A DNA stretch of 50,108 nucleotides from Flavobacteriaceae bacterium (GCA_002707745.1 PANU01000049.1:1-50108), one strand, 5' to 3'. Shown: positions 8,919 to 18,337, counted from the stretch's first letter. The notes: a model not told the origin generated them from the letters alone. Translations and numbers: made by a program.

Positions 8919-9529
8919 AGGAGATAACCATTTTAGGGGGTGGTGGGCACTGCTACGCACTCATTTCATTGATAAACTCTTGTAATACCTACAAACCAGT
9001 AGTGATTTTTGATAAAAATCCTTCCGTAGATGAAATTTTAGGTGTACCAGTTAAAAAGAGAACGAAAGAAATAAGCCTAGAAACGCCTGTTGCAATTGCC
9101 ATTGGCTATAATAGTGTTAGAAAAAGAATTGCTGAAAAACTAACAGTTGCTTGTCCTGCGTTTATCCACAAAACGGCCGTGGTGTATCCTTCGGCAAGTT
9201 TAGGTAAAGGAGTGCAGGTATTGCCAAACGCGGTGGTAGATGCTTGTGTAACGCTGGGAGACTTTACCATTGTTAACTGTAATGCAACTGTTTCTCATAA
9301 TACAGTAGTTGAAGCGTATTGCCACATAGCTATTAATGCTGCAGTTTCTGGGGGGTGCACTATTGGTGAAGGCACCATAGTAGGAGCCGGAAGCGTTATT
9401 TTACCAGAAATAAATGTAGGTAAATGGGTAACTATTGGTGCAGGGGCCGTAGTAACAAAAAATGTTCCCGATGGAGCAACCGTAGTAGGAAACCCAGCCA
9501 AAATTATTAAAAAAACACATGAGCAATAA
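8915..9529 (+). CDS. pglD: Sugar O/N-acyltransferase, PglD-like (UDP-4-amino-sugar N-acetyltransferase)
   Basis: 204 aa. The N-terminal Rossmann-like domain has ITILGGGGHCYAL, the family's UDP-sugar binding start. The C-terminal left-handed beta-helix is built of hexapeptide repeats (about residues 95-195). His128 in NATVSH and His137 have the spacing of the two catalytic-site histidines of PglD. PglD acetylates UDP-4-amino-trideoxy-GlcNAc with acetyl-CoA. It is flanked by PglC- and PglE-like genes and overlaps each one by a few bases, so they are probably translated together. Confidence 0.85.
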   Translation: MKEITILGGGGHCYALISLINSCNTYKPVVIFDKNPSVDEILGVPVKKRTKEISLETPVAIAIGYNSVRKRIAEKLTVACPAFIHKTAVVYPSASLGKGVQVLPNAVVDACVTLGDFTIVNCNATVSHNTVVEAYCHIAINAAVSGGCTIGEGTIVGAGSVILPEINVGKWVTIGAGAVVTKNVPDGATVVGNPAKIIKKTHEQ

Positions 9530-10649
9530 AATATACCTTTCTTCCCCACACATGGGAGGTACTGAACAAAAGTATGTCCAGGAAGCCTTTGAGACCAATT
9601 GGATAGCGCCATTGGGGCCCAATGTAACCGGTTTTGAAAGCGATTTAGAAAGTTACCTTAGTGAAGGTAAAAACGTTGCCGCATTAAGTTCAGGGACTGC
9701 GGCAATTCATTTAGCCCTTATATTACTTGGGGTAAGCCACGGTGATGAGGTGATTTGCCAGACGTTTACTTTTTCTGCATCTGCCAACCCTATTGTATAC
9801 CAGGGCGCAACCCCCGTGTTTGTGGACAGCGAGCCTGAAACCTGGAATATGTGTCCAAACCATCTGGAAGCTACTATTAAAGACCGAATAAAAAAGGGAA
9901 AGAAGCCCAAAGCTATTATTGCCGTCCATCTCTACGGAATGCCATGTAAAATTGAAGCTATTACCCGGGTGGCTCAAAAATATGAAATCCCTGTAGTTGA
10001 AGATAGTGCAGAAGCCTTAGGAAGCACCTACAACGGTCAGAAGTGTGGTACTTTTGGTACTATTGGAATATTGAGTTTTAACGGTAACAAAATTATTACT
10101 ACTTCGGGCGGAGGTGCCCTGGTGGCACATACTCCTAAACTAAAAGAAAAAGCAGTTTTTCTGGCAACGCAAGCCCGCGATGAAGCCCCACATTACCAAC
10201 ATTCCAACATTGGGTATAACTACAGATTAAGTAATGTTTGTGCAGGAATAGGCCGTGGACAGATGGAAGTGCTGGACAAACATGTTGCTTTACGCAGGGA
10301 TATGCATCAGTTTTACAAAGAGTTATTTGCCAACAGAGAAGGAGTTACCGTATTTGAAGAACCTTCGGCAACTTACTTTTCTAATCACTGGTTGTCTTGT
10401 ATTGTAATAGATCCTGCAATAACAGGATTTAATCCACAGGACATTGTTTCTGCTTTAGCTAAAGATAACATAGAGTCCCGCCCCCTATGGAAACCTATGC
10501 ACCTACAACCTGTTTTTAAAGAAGCACCTTATTACGGTGGTACCATAGCTGAAAATTTATTTAAGACTGGATTGTGTTTACCTTCAGGTTCAAATTTATC
10601 AATGTCTGAAAAAAACAGGATTAACAAAGCTTTAGAATATTTCAGTTAG
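9519..10649 (+). CDS. pglE: DegT/DnrJ/EryC1 aminotransferase, PglE-like
   Basis: 376 aa. A PLP-dependent sugar aminotransferase that would convert UDP-4-keto-6-deoxy-GlcNAc to the 4-amino sugar, using glutamate. The PLP lysine is Lys191 in LSFNGNKIITTSGGG, and VVEDSAEALGSTY is the preceding cofactor-binding motif. GYNYRLSNVCAGIGRGQ is another family signature. Length is normal. It overlaps pglD by 11 nt and sits just before the dehydratase gene that makes its substrate. The regiochemistry (C4) is inferred from the neighbouring PglD- and PglF-like genes. Confidence 0.88.
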   Translation: MSNKIYLSSPHMGGTEQKYVQEAFETNWIAPLGPNVTGFESDLESYLSEGKNVAALSSGTAAIHLALILLGVSHGDEVICQTFTFSASANPIVYQGATPVFVDSEPETWNMCPNHLEATIKDRIKKGKKPKAIIAVHLYGMPCKIEAITRVAQKYEIPVVEDSAEALGSTYNGQKCGTFGTIGILSFNGNKIITTSGGGALVAHTPKLKEKAVFLATQARDEAPHYQHSNIGYNYRLSNVCAGIGRGQMEVLDKHVALRRDMHQFYKELFANREGVTVFEEPSATYFSNHWLSCIVIDPAITGFNPQDIVSALAKDNIESRPLWKPMHLQPVFKEAPYYGGTIAENLFKTGLCLPSGSNLSMSEKNRINKALEYFS

Positions 10650-10686
10650 ATATTCAATATATTTACTCATAAATTTCTCATAGCTC

Positions 10687-12642
10687 TTGAAATTCTCAAA
10701 AATTGTAGATAAACTTTATACAGGCGACAATAAATTACGTCTTTTAGACCAGCGTTACCTTCCAAGATGGATTGTAATTTTGCTGGATATTTTATTATGC
10801 GCTGCCGCTTTTGTTGCTATGTATTTTATTTTAAAAGATACACGCATCAATTTTCATGAGGTATTGTCTATTCCTCAACAGGCATTAGGAATACTGGCTG
10901 TTAATTTGCTGTACTTTTATGTTTTTAAAAGTTATTCTGGAATTATCAGGCATTCTACTTTTACAGATATTATAAAACTAATTTTTAGCTCATTAACTAC
11001 AGTAGCTACTGTTTTCATCTTCAATTTTATATATGAATATTTTATAGGGGCTAGAATTTTCCTTACCACATCATTACTGCTGTATATGCTCATTTCGTTC
11101 ACGTTTATGCTGTTTTTCAGAATAACGGTAAAGGAAAGCTATAGTTTTTTAAAGCAAGTTGCGGGTAATGAAGAAAAAAAGCGGATCGCTATAATTGGTG
11201 TGGAAGATCATACCATTTCCTTGGGTGCTGCTTTGTTAACTGAATCGTACCTTCCCTATTCATTATTGGGTTTTATTACACAAAACAAGTTGTCTAAACA
11301 ACACCAAATACTTGGGAAACCAGTTTTTAAAACTACAAACCTTACCAAAACACTGCAAGAAATAGAGGCGGAGGCAGTCTTATTAATGAGTGATGCGTAC
11401 AGTGGAAAAGAGAAAAATGAAATTGTAGAGAGCTGTTTAAAAGCTGGGGTTGAAATATTGAGCGTCCCTAGTCTGGAAAAATGGAATAAAAAAGAAGATA
11501 TTCAAAACCAGATCAAACCCCTTCAAATTGAAGACTTACTAGAACGTAGCCCAATTGCTATAGACGATAGTGAATTACGAAAAGATCTTGAAAATAAAAT
11601 TGTACTGGTTACAGGGGGAGCAGGCTCTATAGGAAGTGAGATTGTAAACCAACTGGCAACCTACAATACAAAGCTGGTTGTTATTTTAGACCAGGCAGAG
11701 TCTGCTTTACACGAACTGGAATTGTCTTTACGGCTAAATCACCCAAATTTTCAGTTTATTACAGAATTGGCAGATATAAGCAATATGTACAGGCTGGAGC
11801 TTATATTTTCTAAGTATAAATTTAACCTAATTTATCACGCAGCGGCTTATAAGCATGTACCGCTTATTGAGCGTAACCCTCATGAAGCGGTGTATGTAAA
11901 TATATTGGGTACTGTTAACCTTAGTTTTCAGGCTTTGCAAAATAACATTGAACGTTTTGTGATGGTTTCAACAGACAAGGCTGTGAACCCTACCAACGTT
12001 ATGGGTGCCTCCAAACGAGCCGCAGAGATGTATGTGCAGGCACTTCAAAATGAAAAAAATGTACGGACCAAGTTTATCACTACCAGATTTGGAAATGTAT
12101 TAGGGTCCAATGGTTCGGTGATTCCACATTTTAAAAAGCAGATTGCCCAGGGGGGTCCGGTAACAGTTACACACAAAGATATTATTCGCTATTTTATGAC
12201 TATTCCTGAGGCGTGCCAATTGGTAATGCAGGCAGGAACCATGGGTAATGGTGGTGAAATATATGTGTTTGATATGGGTGAGCCTGTAAAAATTATAGAT
12301 TTGGCAGAACGTATGGTAAAACTGTCCGGACTGGAGCCTTATGTGGATATCGATATTAAAATTACAGGGTTGAGACCAGGAGAAAAATTATATGAAGAAC
12401 TATTGAACGATACTTCTACGGTACATCCTACGCACCATCCTAAAATTATGATTTCTACGGTTCCAGCAGGAAACTTTGTAACAATTAAAGAATGCGCAGA
12501 AAAAATAATACGTACCGCTACAAAATATGAAGATGAAAAAGTAGTACGCCTCTTAAAAGAATTAGTTCCTGAATTTAAAAGTGAGAATTCTGCTTTTGCT
12601 GCATTGGACGTTCCAAAAAAGAAAGCTATAACTAAAATATAG
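10687..12642 (+). CDS. pglF: Membrane-bound UDP-GlcNAc 4,6-dehydratase, PglF/WbpM/CapD family
   Basis: 651 aa with four predicted N-terminal membrane segments (about residues 28-140) and two Rossmann-type parts. The catalytic domain starts with VLVTGGAGSIGSEI near residue 308, which binds NAD(P). STDKAVNPTNVMGASKRAAE has Met in place of the usual SDR tyrosine, a known feature of PglF/WbpM/FlaA1-type dehydratases. It makes the 4-keto-6-deoxy intermediate used by the PglE-like protein. Start TTG 10687 is chosen because an in-frame stop (TAG 10681) blocks anything further upstream and the first in-frame Met lies inside the membrane region. Confidence 0.88.
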   Translation: MKFSKIVDKLYTGDNKLRLLDQRYLPRWIVILLDILLCAAAFVAMYFILKDTRINFHEVLSIPQQALGILAVNLLYFYVFKSYSGIIRHSTFTDIIKLIFSSLTTVATVFIFNFIYEYFIGARIFLTTSLLLYMLISFTFMLFFRITVKESYSFLKQVAGNEEKKRIAIIGVEDHTISLGAALLTESYLPYSLLGFITQNKLSKQHQILGKPVFKTTNLTKTLQEIEAEAVLLMSDAYSGKEKNEIVESCLKAGVEILSVPSLEKWNKKEDIQNQIKPLQIEDLLERSPIAIDDSELRKDLENKIVLVTGGAGSIGSEIVNQLATYNTKLVVILDQAESALHELELSLRLNHPNFQFITELADISNMYRLELIFSKYKFNLIYHAAAYKHVPLIERNPHEAVYVNILGTVNLSFQALQNNIERFVMVSTDKAVNPTNVMGASKRAAEMYVQALQNEKNVRTKFITTRFGNVLGSNGSVIPHFKKQIAQGGPVTVTHKDIIRYFMTIPEACQLVMQAGTMGNGGEIYVFDMGEPVKIIDLAERMVKLSGLEPYVDIDIKITGLRPGEKLYEELLNDTSTVHPTHHPKIMISTVPAGNFVTIKECAEKIIRTATKYEDEKVVRLLKELVPEFKSENSAFAALDVPKKKAITKI

Positions 12643-12660
12643 TAAGAGCTTCTTAATACC

Positions 12661-12668
12661 TATATTTG
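12661..12668 (+). promoter_or_regulatory. Bacteroidota -7 element before the wza-like gene
   Basis: TATATTTG matches TAnnTTTG exactly and lies 8 nt before ATG 12677. No clear TTTG -33 element is seen at the usual distance. It may give the export genes their own transcription start inside the long operon. Confidence 0.45.
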
Positions 12669-12676
12669 CAAAAATT

Positions 12677-13426
12677 ATGAAAAAAATTAGTTGCCTTATT
12701 ATAGTGTGTTGTTGTCTCTTTTCTTGTGCCACAAAAAAAGAAATTCTGTATTTTCAGGATGCCGACCAATTAAACCAACAACAGTCTGCTCAGTATTTTG
12801 AACCCAAAATTGAGCCTAATGATATTTTGTATATTTCTGTTTCGGCATTAGAAGAAAAGGTGATTAAGCCCTTTCAAAAAGTTACGGGACTACAAACTGA
12901 AACCAGGGACGAGCAATTACAAGGATATCTGGTAAGCCCAAATGGAAGCATCCAGTATCCTGGCCTTGGTGCCGTAGATGTTGTGGGAAAGACCAGGGTT
13001 GAAGTAATTACGTTATTAACCAATAAACTATCCGAGTTTGTTAAAGATGTCGTGGTGGATGTACGTATTATTAATTTTAAAATAACTGTTTTGGGCGAAG
13101 TAGCTGCTCCTGGAGTTTACACCATAAAAGACGAACGCGTAACCATCCCTCAAGCCATAGGGCTGGCAGGCGACTTTACAGCGGATGGTAAACGTGAAAC
13201 CGTTACTATAATTAGGGAAGAAAATGGTGCGCAAAAAGTCACAAAGGTAGATTTCACAAAAACCGATTTCTTTAGCAGTCCGTATTATTTTTTGAAACAA
13301 AACGATATTATCTACGTAGAACCTTCCTTAAAAGGAGTTAAAAAATCTGGATTTATACCAGATATACCAGCAGTCCTGTCAGTAGTGACTATTGTACTAA
13401 GTGCCGTAATTTTAATTACAAGATAA
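12677..13426 (+). CDS. wza: Polysaccharide export lipoprotein, Wza-like
   Basis: 249 aa. Signal peptide with a lipobox (CCCLFSCATKKE, modified Cys at about residue 17), then a polysaccharide-export domain (ILYFQDADQ, IEPNDILYISVSA at about residues 50-65), a SLBB-type domain (FKITVLGEVAAPGVYTIKDE) and a final hydrophobic segment. Wza-type proteins form the outer-membrane/periplasmic channel for capsule or exopolysaccharide. It is shorter than E. coli Wza (about 380 aa), as is usual in Bacteroidota. It precedes the wzc-like gene by 4 nt, its standard partner. Confidence 0.88.
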   Translation: MKKISCLIIVCCCLFSCATKKEILYFQDADQLNQQQSAQYFEPKIEPNDILYISVSALEEKVIKPFQKVTGLQTETRDEQLQGYLVSPNGSIQYPGLGAVDVVGKTRVEVITLLTNKLSEFVKDVVVDVRIINFKITVLGEVAAPGVYTIKDERVTIPQAIGLAGDFTADGKRETVTIIREENGAQKVTKVDFTKTDFFSSPYYFLKQNDIIYVEPSLKGVKKSGFIPDIPAVLSVVTIVLSAVILITR

Positions 13427-13430
13427 GCGT

Positions 13431-15809
13431 ATGCAACCAGCACCGGTTAATAAAGAATCACAAGAATTTAACCTAAAAGAAATCTTACAACGCTATACCC
13501 AGAAATGGTTTTGGTTTGTGCTTTGTGTGGTAATAGCATTGGTGACAGCAAAAATATATTTGCGTTATACAATCCCTTCCTATCAGTCTAAAGCTTCAAT
13601 TTTAATTAAAGACGATGCCTCCAGTGGAAATCTTGGTGGAGTTTCCCCGTTTTCTGAAGTGGGTTATTTGGGAGGCCTAAAAACCAATCAGGTGGCAAAT
13701 GAACTTGCCATCTTAAAATCAAAGCGCTTGATTTCGGAAGTAGTAAAAGAATTGAACCTTCATATTAAATACGATAATATAGGTTCAATTATTACTTCAG
13801 AATTGTATTCGAACAGACCTTTTATTGTTCAGTATTTATCGTTTAAGGATAGTATTCGTGCGCCACGGGTTCCGAAACTCTTTTTTACAGTAAATTCTGA
13901 AACTGAATTTAGGGTGGCTACAGAGAGTAAATCTATAGATGAAGTCTATGGGTTTGGAGAGTCCATAACACTCCCTTTTGGCGACATAACCGTAATACCC
14001 GTTTTTGACAACCCCTATTCTTTTACCCAGTTTATAGGAAAAACTATTTCTGTTAGCTATGCCCCAGTAGAAAACACAGCATTACAATACCAAAGTAGAA
14101 TTTCGGTGCAGAGTGACGACAGGTATAGTAACGTGATTAATTTTTCTCTACAATCGCCTGTGCGGGAAAAAGCTGAGGATTTTATTAATGAGCTCATATC
14201 TCAATACAATAAAGACGCTATAAAAGATAGAAGTCAGGTAGCGAGAAACACCTCCAATTTTATAGACTCTCGTTTGGAGATAATAACACGCGAATTAGAC
14301 TCGGTTGAGCAGAATAAAGAGACCTTTAAGAGTAACAATAGACTTACCGATATTGAAGCCGAAGCCCAGATCATACTTCAAAACGCAAGCGAATTTGATA
14401 AAAAACAGTTGGATGTGGGGACACAACTGGAACTGGCCAACACCATGGTGGATTATATGGAAAATGCGCGTTCTAACGATCTGCTACCTGCAAATATAGG
14501 TTTACAGGGAGACCAAGTAGCATCGGCCGTGACCAATTATAACCAGCTTATCCTGGAAAGAAACAGATTGCTAAAAAACTCTACTTCCAAAAACCCAGTA
14601 GTGGAAAATTTGAACAATCAAATAGAACAGATTAGGAATGGAATTTTAGGGAGTTTAGAAAATCAAAGAAATAGTTTAAAAATTGCCTTGCGGGATTTAA
14701 ATTATAAAGAAGCAACCTTAAATTCACAAATAGCAAAAGTTCCAAGAAAAGAGAAACTATACCGTGAAATTAACCGCCAGCAGGGAATTAAAGAACAACT
14801 CTTTCTATTTTTATTACAGCAACGCGAAGAAGCTTCCATTTCTCTTGCGGTCACTGCCCCGAAAGCAAAAATTATAGATAGTGCCTTTAGTAGTAAATCG
14901 CCAGTGAGCCCAAATAGGATGCTTATCTACCTTGGGGCATTATTGGTAGGAATATTGGTTCCGTTTCTTATAATCTACCTGTATTACTTAATAAACACTA
15001 AAATTAGAAACAGAAGAGATGTAGAACGGATAGTACCTAAAACAGACTTTCTTGGTGAAATACCAAAGTTGGGTAAAAACGACGAAGAACTAATTCAAAA
15101 AAATGACAGGAGCATGTTGGCAGAATCTTTTAGGATTTTACGAACCAATTTGCAATATCAGGGTTTAAATGCTAGTGATAAAAAAGGTGCTAACCGGATT
15201 TTTGTTACTTCCACCGTAAAAGGTGAAGGGAAGACCTTTGTAGCTTTTAACTTGGCGCTAACCCTAGCCCTCACTGGTAAAAAGGTAATTTTGATAGGAG
15301 CAGACATAAGAAACCCACAACTGCATCGGTATTCAGCAAACGAAAAGAAAGGTGATAAAGGGCTTACCGAATATATTATTGACGAAAACATCAGGGTAAA
15401 TGAGTTGATACAACCAAGCATGTTCAACGAAAACCTGTCAATTATACACTCTGGGGTTATACCACCAAATCCTGCCGAGTTATTGATGAGATCTAGAACC
15501 GAAACCTTTTTTGAAGAATTAGAAAACGATTTTGATTACATCATCGTAGATACCGCGCCAGCAATGCTGGTGACCGACACTGTTTTATTAAATAAATATG
15601 CAGACGTAATGCTCTATGTGGCAAGGGCAGACTATACCGATAAAAAACTCTTGGAGTTTTTAAAAGATTCAATAAATAACGGGCGTTTGTCCAAGGTTGC
15701 TCTGGTGCTTAACAATGTATCCCAAAACAACTTCGGCTATGGTAACAAATATGGATATACCTACACAACCCAGGAAAAAAAATCGTTGTTTGGTAAATGG
15801 TTTTCATAA
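13431..15809 (+). CDS. wzc: Chain-length determinant / BY-kinase, Wzc-like
   Basis: 792 aa. Two membrane segments (about residues 24-44 and 505-525) flank a long periplasmic Wzz-type domain with predicted coiled coil. The cytoplasmic C-terminal BY-kinase domain has Walker A VKGEGKTFVAFN near residues 595-605, Walker A' LIGADIRNPQ, and Walker B DYIIVDTAP. The C-terminus is a tyrosine cluster (FGYGNKYGYTYTTQ), the autophosphorylation tail of Wzc proteins. The kinase cycle controls polymer length and export with Wza. No Wzb-type phosphatase gene lies in the window. Confidence 0.92.
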   Translation: MQPAPVNKESQEFNLKEILQRYTQKWFWFVLCVVIALVTAKIYLRYTIPSYQSKASILIKDDASSGNLGGVSPFSEVGYLGGLKTNQVANELAILKSKRLISEVVKELNLHIKYDNIGSIITSELYSNRPFIVQYLSFKDSIRAPRVPKLFFTVNSETEFRVATESKSIDEVYGFGESITLPFGDITVIPVFDNPYSFTQFIGKTISVSYAPVENTALQYQSRISVQSDDRYSNVINFSLQSPVREKAEDFINELISQYNKDAIKDRSQVARNTSNFIDSRLEIITRELDSVEQNKETFKSNNRLTDIEAEAQIILQNASEFDKKQLDVGTQLELANTMVDYMENARSNDLLPANIGLQGDQVASAVTNYNQLILERNRLLKNSTSKNPVVENLNNQIEQIRNGILGSLENQRNSLKIALRDLNYKEATLNSQIAKVPRKEKLYREINRQQGIKEQLFLFLLQQREEASISLAVTAPKAKIIDSAFSSKSPVSPNRMLIYLGALLVGILVPFLIIYLYYLINTKIRNRRDVERIVPKTDFLGEIPKLGKNDEELIQKNDRSMLAESFRILRTNLQYQGLNASDKKGANRIFVTSTVKGEGKTFVAFNLALTLALTGKKVILIGADIRNPQLHRYSANEKKGDKGLTEYIIDENIRVNELIQPSMFNENLSIIHSGVIPPNPAELLMRSRTETFFEELENDFDYIIVDTAPAMLVTDTVLLNKYADVMLYVARADYTDKKLLEFLKDSINNGRLSKVALVLNNVSQNNFGYGNKYGYTYTTQEKKSLFGKWFS

Positions 15810-15819
15810 GAACATTGTT

Positions 15820-17166
15820 ATGAAACAGTACTTTTTAGTTCTTTTTTTAGCGCTCTCCTATAGTGGTTTTTGCCAGTCCAATTTCAGTTTTACAGGAGCC
15901 ATAGAAGCTTCAGGTTTTGTTAGTAACAACGATAGCTTGCCACTATGGTTTTACACCAATACTTCGAGTCTCGTAGGTAGACAAAGTAACGTTGCAGGTA
16001 TAGCTGAAGGGGAGGGAAGCTATCAACTTACTGAAAAAAGTAGTTTTTCTGCAGGAGCAGCATTTTATTACAGAGATAACGTACCTGATGAATTTCAACG
16101 AAAGGAGCTCTATGTTCAGTTTGAGAATACTTGGTTAGCGGTAATTGCTGGAGCCAAAGAACTACCGGAAGTTGCGCAAGGGCTTTCTGCTACCAACAAA
16201 AATTACCTTTGGTCCAACAACGTACGACCTTTACCTGGGGTAAGGATTGCATCCTCGCAACCGTTGCGTCTTTCAAATACCTTTAGTGTAGATGCAGCTA
16301 TTGCCCATTACGAGCTAAATGACAATAGGTCAACAGATAATGCGCGTTTACATTATAAACACCTTGCTTTAATTACAAAATTGAACGAGAACCATAAGAT
16401 TACAGCTAAAATTCAGCATTTTGCCCAATGGGCTGGGACCTCACCAGATTATGGTAAATTAAAAAGTGACTTTAGTGCGTTTATAGATGTTTTCACAGCT
16501 AGAGAGTCTCCAGAAGTTAATGTGGAAGGTGAAATTTTTAATGCTGTAGGGAATCATTTGGGGTCTTATTTACTGGATTATGAGTTTAAGAGTTCCTTTG
16601 GTACAACCTCCGTTTATCACGAACACCCTTTTGAAGACGGCAGCGGTACAGGCTTTTCTAATTTTCCGGATGGCGTTTGGGGAATTTATTTTCAACCTTT
16701 AGAAAGCTCGTTTATTAAAGGTTTGGTCTATGAGTTTATCACAACCAAAAACCAAAGTGGAACGATAGAAGGAAGTGGTTTTGATAATTATTTCAACAAT
16801 AGTGTATATAGAAGCGGTTGGACCTATGAAGGAGGTATTATTGGGCTGCCATTTATGATTACAGCACCCGGGACTATGTTAGACGAAAGCAATGTTAAAT
16901 TTATAAGCAATACATTGGCAATGCACCATTTTGGTATTTCGGGTACATTTAAAATGCTTCAATGGAAGTTGAAATCTTCTTATGTAAGAAACTTTGGTAG
17001 GGTAGCGGCTCCTTTTTCAGAAATCATCGCTACCACACATCATTACTTTGAGATTGCCTATCCTTCAAAAAAGCACGGGACATTTACCTTGCTTACTGGT
17101 TTTGACAGCAGTAGTGCTACCGATTCAATTTTAGGGGCTGGCCTACAATATGCGTATCAGTTTTAA
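15820..17166 (+). CDS. wzi: Capsule assembly protein, Wzi family outer-membrane beta-barrel
   Basis: 448 aa. The open frame extends back to 15697 inside wzc, but ATG 15820 gives a clean signal peptide (MKQYFLVLFLALSYSGFCQ) 10 nt after the wzc stop. The mature part alternates as beta strands and ends in GLQYAYQF with a C-terminal Phe, an outer-membrane barrel signature. Conserved stretches include NVRPLPGVRIA and VYHEHPFEDGSG, as in Wzi-family proteins, where Wzi anchors or organises capsule at the surface. It closes the operon. Its TAA is shared tail to tail with the convergent gene (TTAA). Confidence 0.82.
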   Translation: MKQYFLVLFLALSYSGFCQSNFSFTGAIEASGFVSNNDSLPLWFYTNTSSLVGRQSNVAGIAEGEGSYQLTEKSSFSAGAAFYYRDNVPDEFQRKELYVQFENTWLAVIAGAKELPEVAQGLSATNKNYLWSNNVRPLPGVRIASSQPLRLSNTFSVDAAIAHYELNDNRSTDNARLHYKHLALITKLNENHKITAKIQHFAQWAGTSPDYGKLKSDFSAFIDVFTARESPEVNVEGEIFNAVGNHLGSYLLDYEFKSSFGTTSVYHEHPFEDGSGTGFSNFPDGVWGIYFQPLESSFIKGLVYEFITTKNQSGTIEGSGFDNYFNNSVYRSGWTYEGGIIGLPFMITAPGTMLDESNVKFISNTLAMHHFGISGTFKMLQWKLKSSYVRNFGRVAAPFSEIIATTHHYFEIAYPSKKHGTFTLLTGFDSSSATDSILGAGLQYAYQF

Positions 17167-17684
17167 CGAGTAACTCCCTCTAGTAACTCTTTGGCAAGGG
17201 GTTCATCTCCAGCAGTGTGTAATACCGAAATATCCCCGGTAACTTCAAAAACCACGGCGCGTACTTCTTTTAGTTCAATTACATTGGCTTCGCGTAATTT
17301 CCCATACAAATCGCCCGTGCTAACATTTGCTTTTGAGAGGTTATCGTGCAAAATTTCTCCATCTTTCATTAATAAATATGGGGTATTGGTGCAAACCTTT
17401 TTAAATGCGGAAGATTTTCGAATAAAAAAAGAGTACAGCGTTTGAAGTAAAATAATAACTCCCAAGGCTATCCCTCCTTTTACGATGGAATAATTTGTAC
17501 TTCCAATTACATCGGCAAAAATAGAACCCATGGCAATAGTGGCAGCAAAGTCCACACTTGTCATTTTTGCAAAGGTACGTAGCCCAAATATCCTTGTATA
17601 CAGTAAAATAATTAAATAGATAGCTATAACCGAAAGCACGGTTTTAAAAAGGATTGTCTGATGTGCGTAAAGCCAATTTTCCAT
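17163..17684 (-). CDS. DUF421 / YetF-like membrane protein
   Basis: 173 aa. Three N-terminal membrane segments (about residues 12-30, 43-62, 66-86) are followed by a small soluble domain. GLRTFAKMTSVDFAATIAMGS is the typical DUF421 motif between TM1 and TM2, and KDGEILHDNLSKANVSTGDL the typical start of the cytoplasmic domain. YetF-type proteins are poorly understood; relatives have been linked to spore or membrane homeostasis in Bacillus. Here it is monocistronic, convergent with wzi and divergent from the next gene. Confidence 0.8.
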   Translation of the reverse strand: MENWLYAHQTILFKTVLSVIAIYLIILLYTRIFGLRTFAKMTSVDFAATIAMGSIFADVIGSTNYSIVKGGIALGVIILLQTLYSFFIRKSSAFKKVCTNTPYLLMKDGEILHDNLSKANVSTGDLYGKLREANVIELKEVRAVVFEVTGDISVLHTAGDEPLAKELLEGVTR

Positions 17685-17785
17685 AATTTATATATTTTAC
17701 TCCAAGTTACAGAGAACTTAACGGAGTACGAATACTTTTTGAAATTTTTAATACCATTTTATGTGTTCATAGTTTTATATAGCGG

Positions 17786-17793
17786 TATTTTTG
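17786..17793 (+). promoter_or_regulatory. -7 element overlapping the longest-frame start of the next gene
   Basis: TATTTTTG matches TAnnTTTG. The TTG at 17791, which would start the longest frame of the next gene, lies inside this box and so upstream of the expected transcript start. This argues for a start at TTG 17815. Confidence 0.5.
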
Positions 17794-17814
17794 CAAAAAT
17801 TTAGTGATTACGTC

Positions 17815-18273
17815 TTGGTAAAAGAAACAATTTATACCATTTTATGGAGCCTTTCTCCTTTTGGGGAAGCCAAGGTGGGTATTCCGTATGGGATTGCAAA
17901 CGATTTAAATCCGTTTTTTGTCTTTGTAATTGCCTTGGGTGCTAATATCCTGGTTTTTCCCATGATGTTGTTCTTTTTAAATTATATCAACTCTTCGTTA
18001 TTACGGTGGCGATTTTACAAAAAGGCTGCAATATGGGTGGCCAGACGTGCCAAAACAGGCTCTGGAGATAAAATTACGAAGTATGGTTTTTGGGGGCTCA
18101 TGTTTTTTGTTTCAATTCCGCTTCCTGGGACAGGTGTTTATGCAGGTACCATAGCGACCTATATCTTTAAAATTGAACGGAAAAAAGCGTTTTGGGCCAA
18201 CGTGCTAGGAATTACCGTTTCCTCTATAATTGTCTGGGTTACCACATACCTTACGGTGCAAGGAGTGGCATAG
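17815..18273 (+). CDS. Small multidrug export family protein (COG2426-like)
   Basis: 152 aa from TTG 17815; a longer frame from TTG 17791 would start inside the -7 promoter element. Several hydrophobic segments are present. FGEAKVGIPYGIANDLNPFFVFVIA near the N-terminus and FVSIPLPGTGVYAGTIATYIF near residues 108-128 are the two glycine/proline-rich inverted hairpins of the COG2426 / Sm_multidrug_ex family, an inner-membrane family distantly related to DedA proteins. Substrate is unknown; the family name does not prove drug export. Monocistronic. Confidence 0.75.
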   Translation: MVKETIYTILWSLSPFGEAKVGIPYGIANDLNPFFVFVIALGANILVFPMMLFFLNYINSSLLRWRFYKKAAIWVARRAKTGSGDKITKYGFWGLMFFVSIPLPGTGVYAGTIATYIFKIERKKAFWANVLGITVSSIIVWVTTYLTVQGVA

Positions 18274-18337
18274 TTTTTTATAAGAAAATCCAATGCTATT
18301 TAATTTACCTTTACCTTTATACTAGGGTTATTTTCTT

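Noticed and set aside
8310-12642. Protein N-glycosylation (pgl) locus
   Set aside because: No PglB oligosaccharyltransferase or PglK flippase is present and capsule export genes follow.
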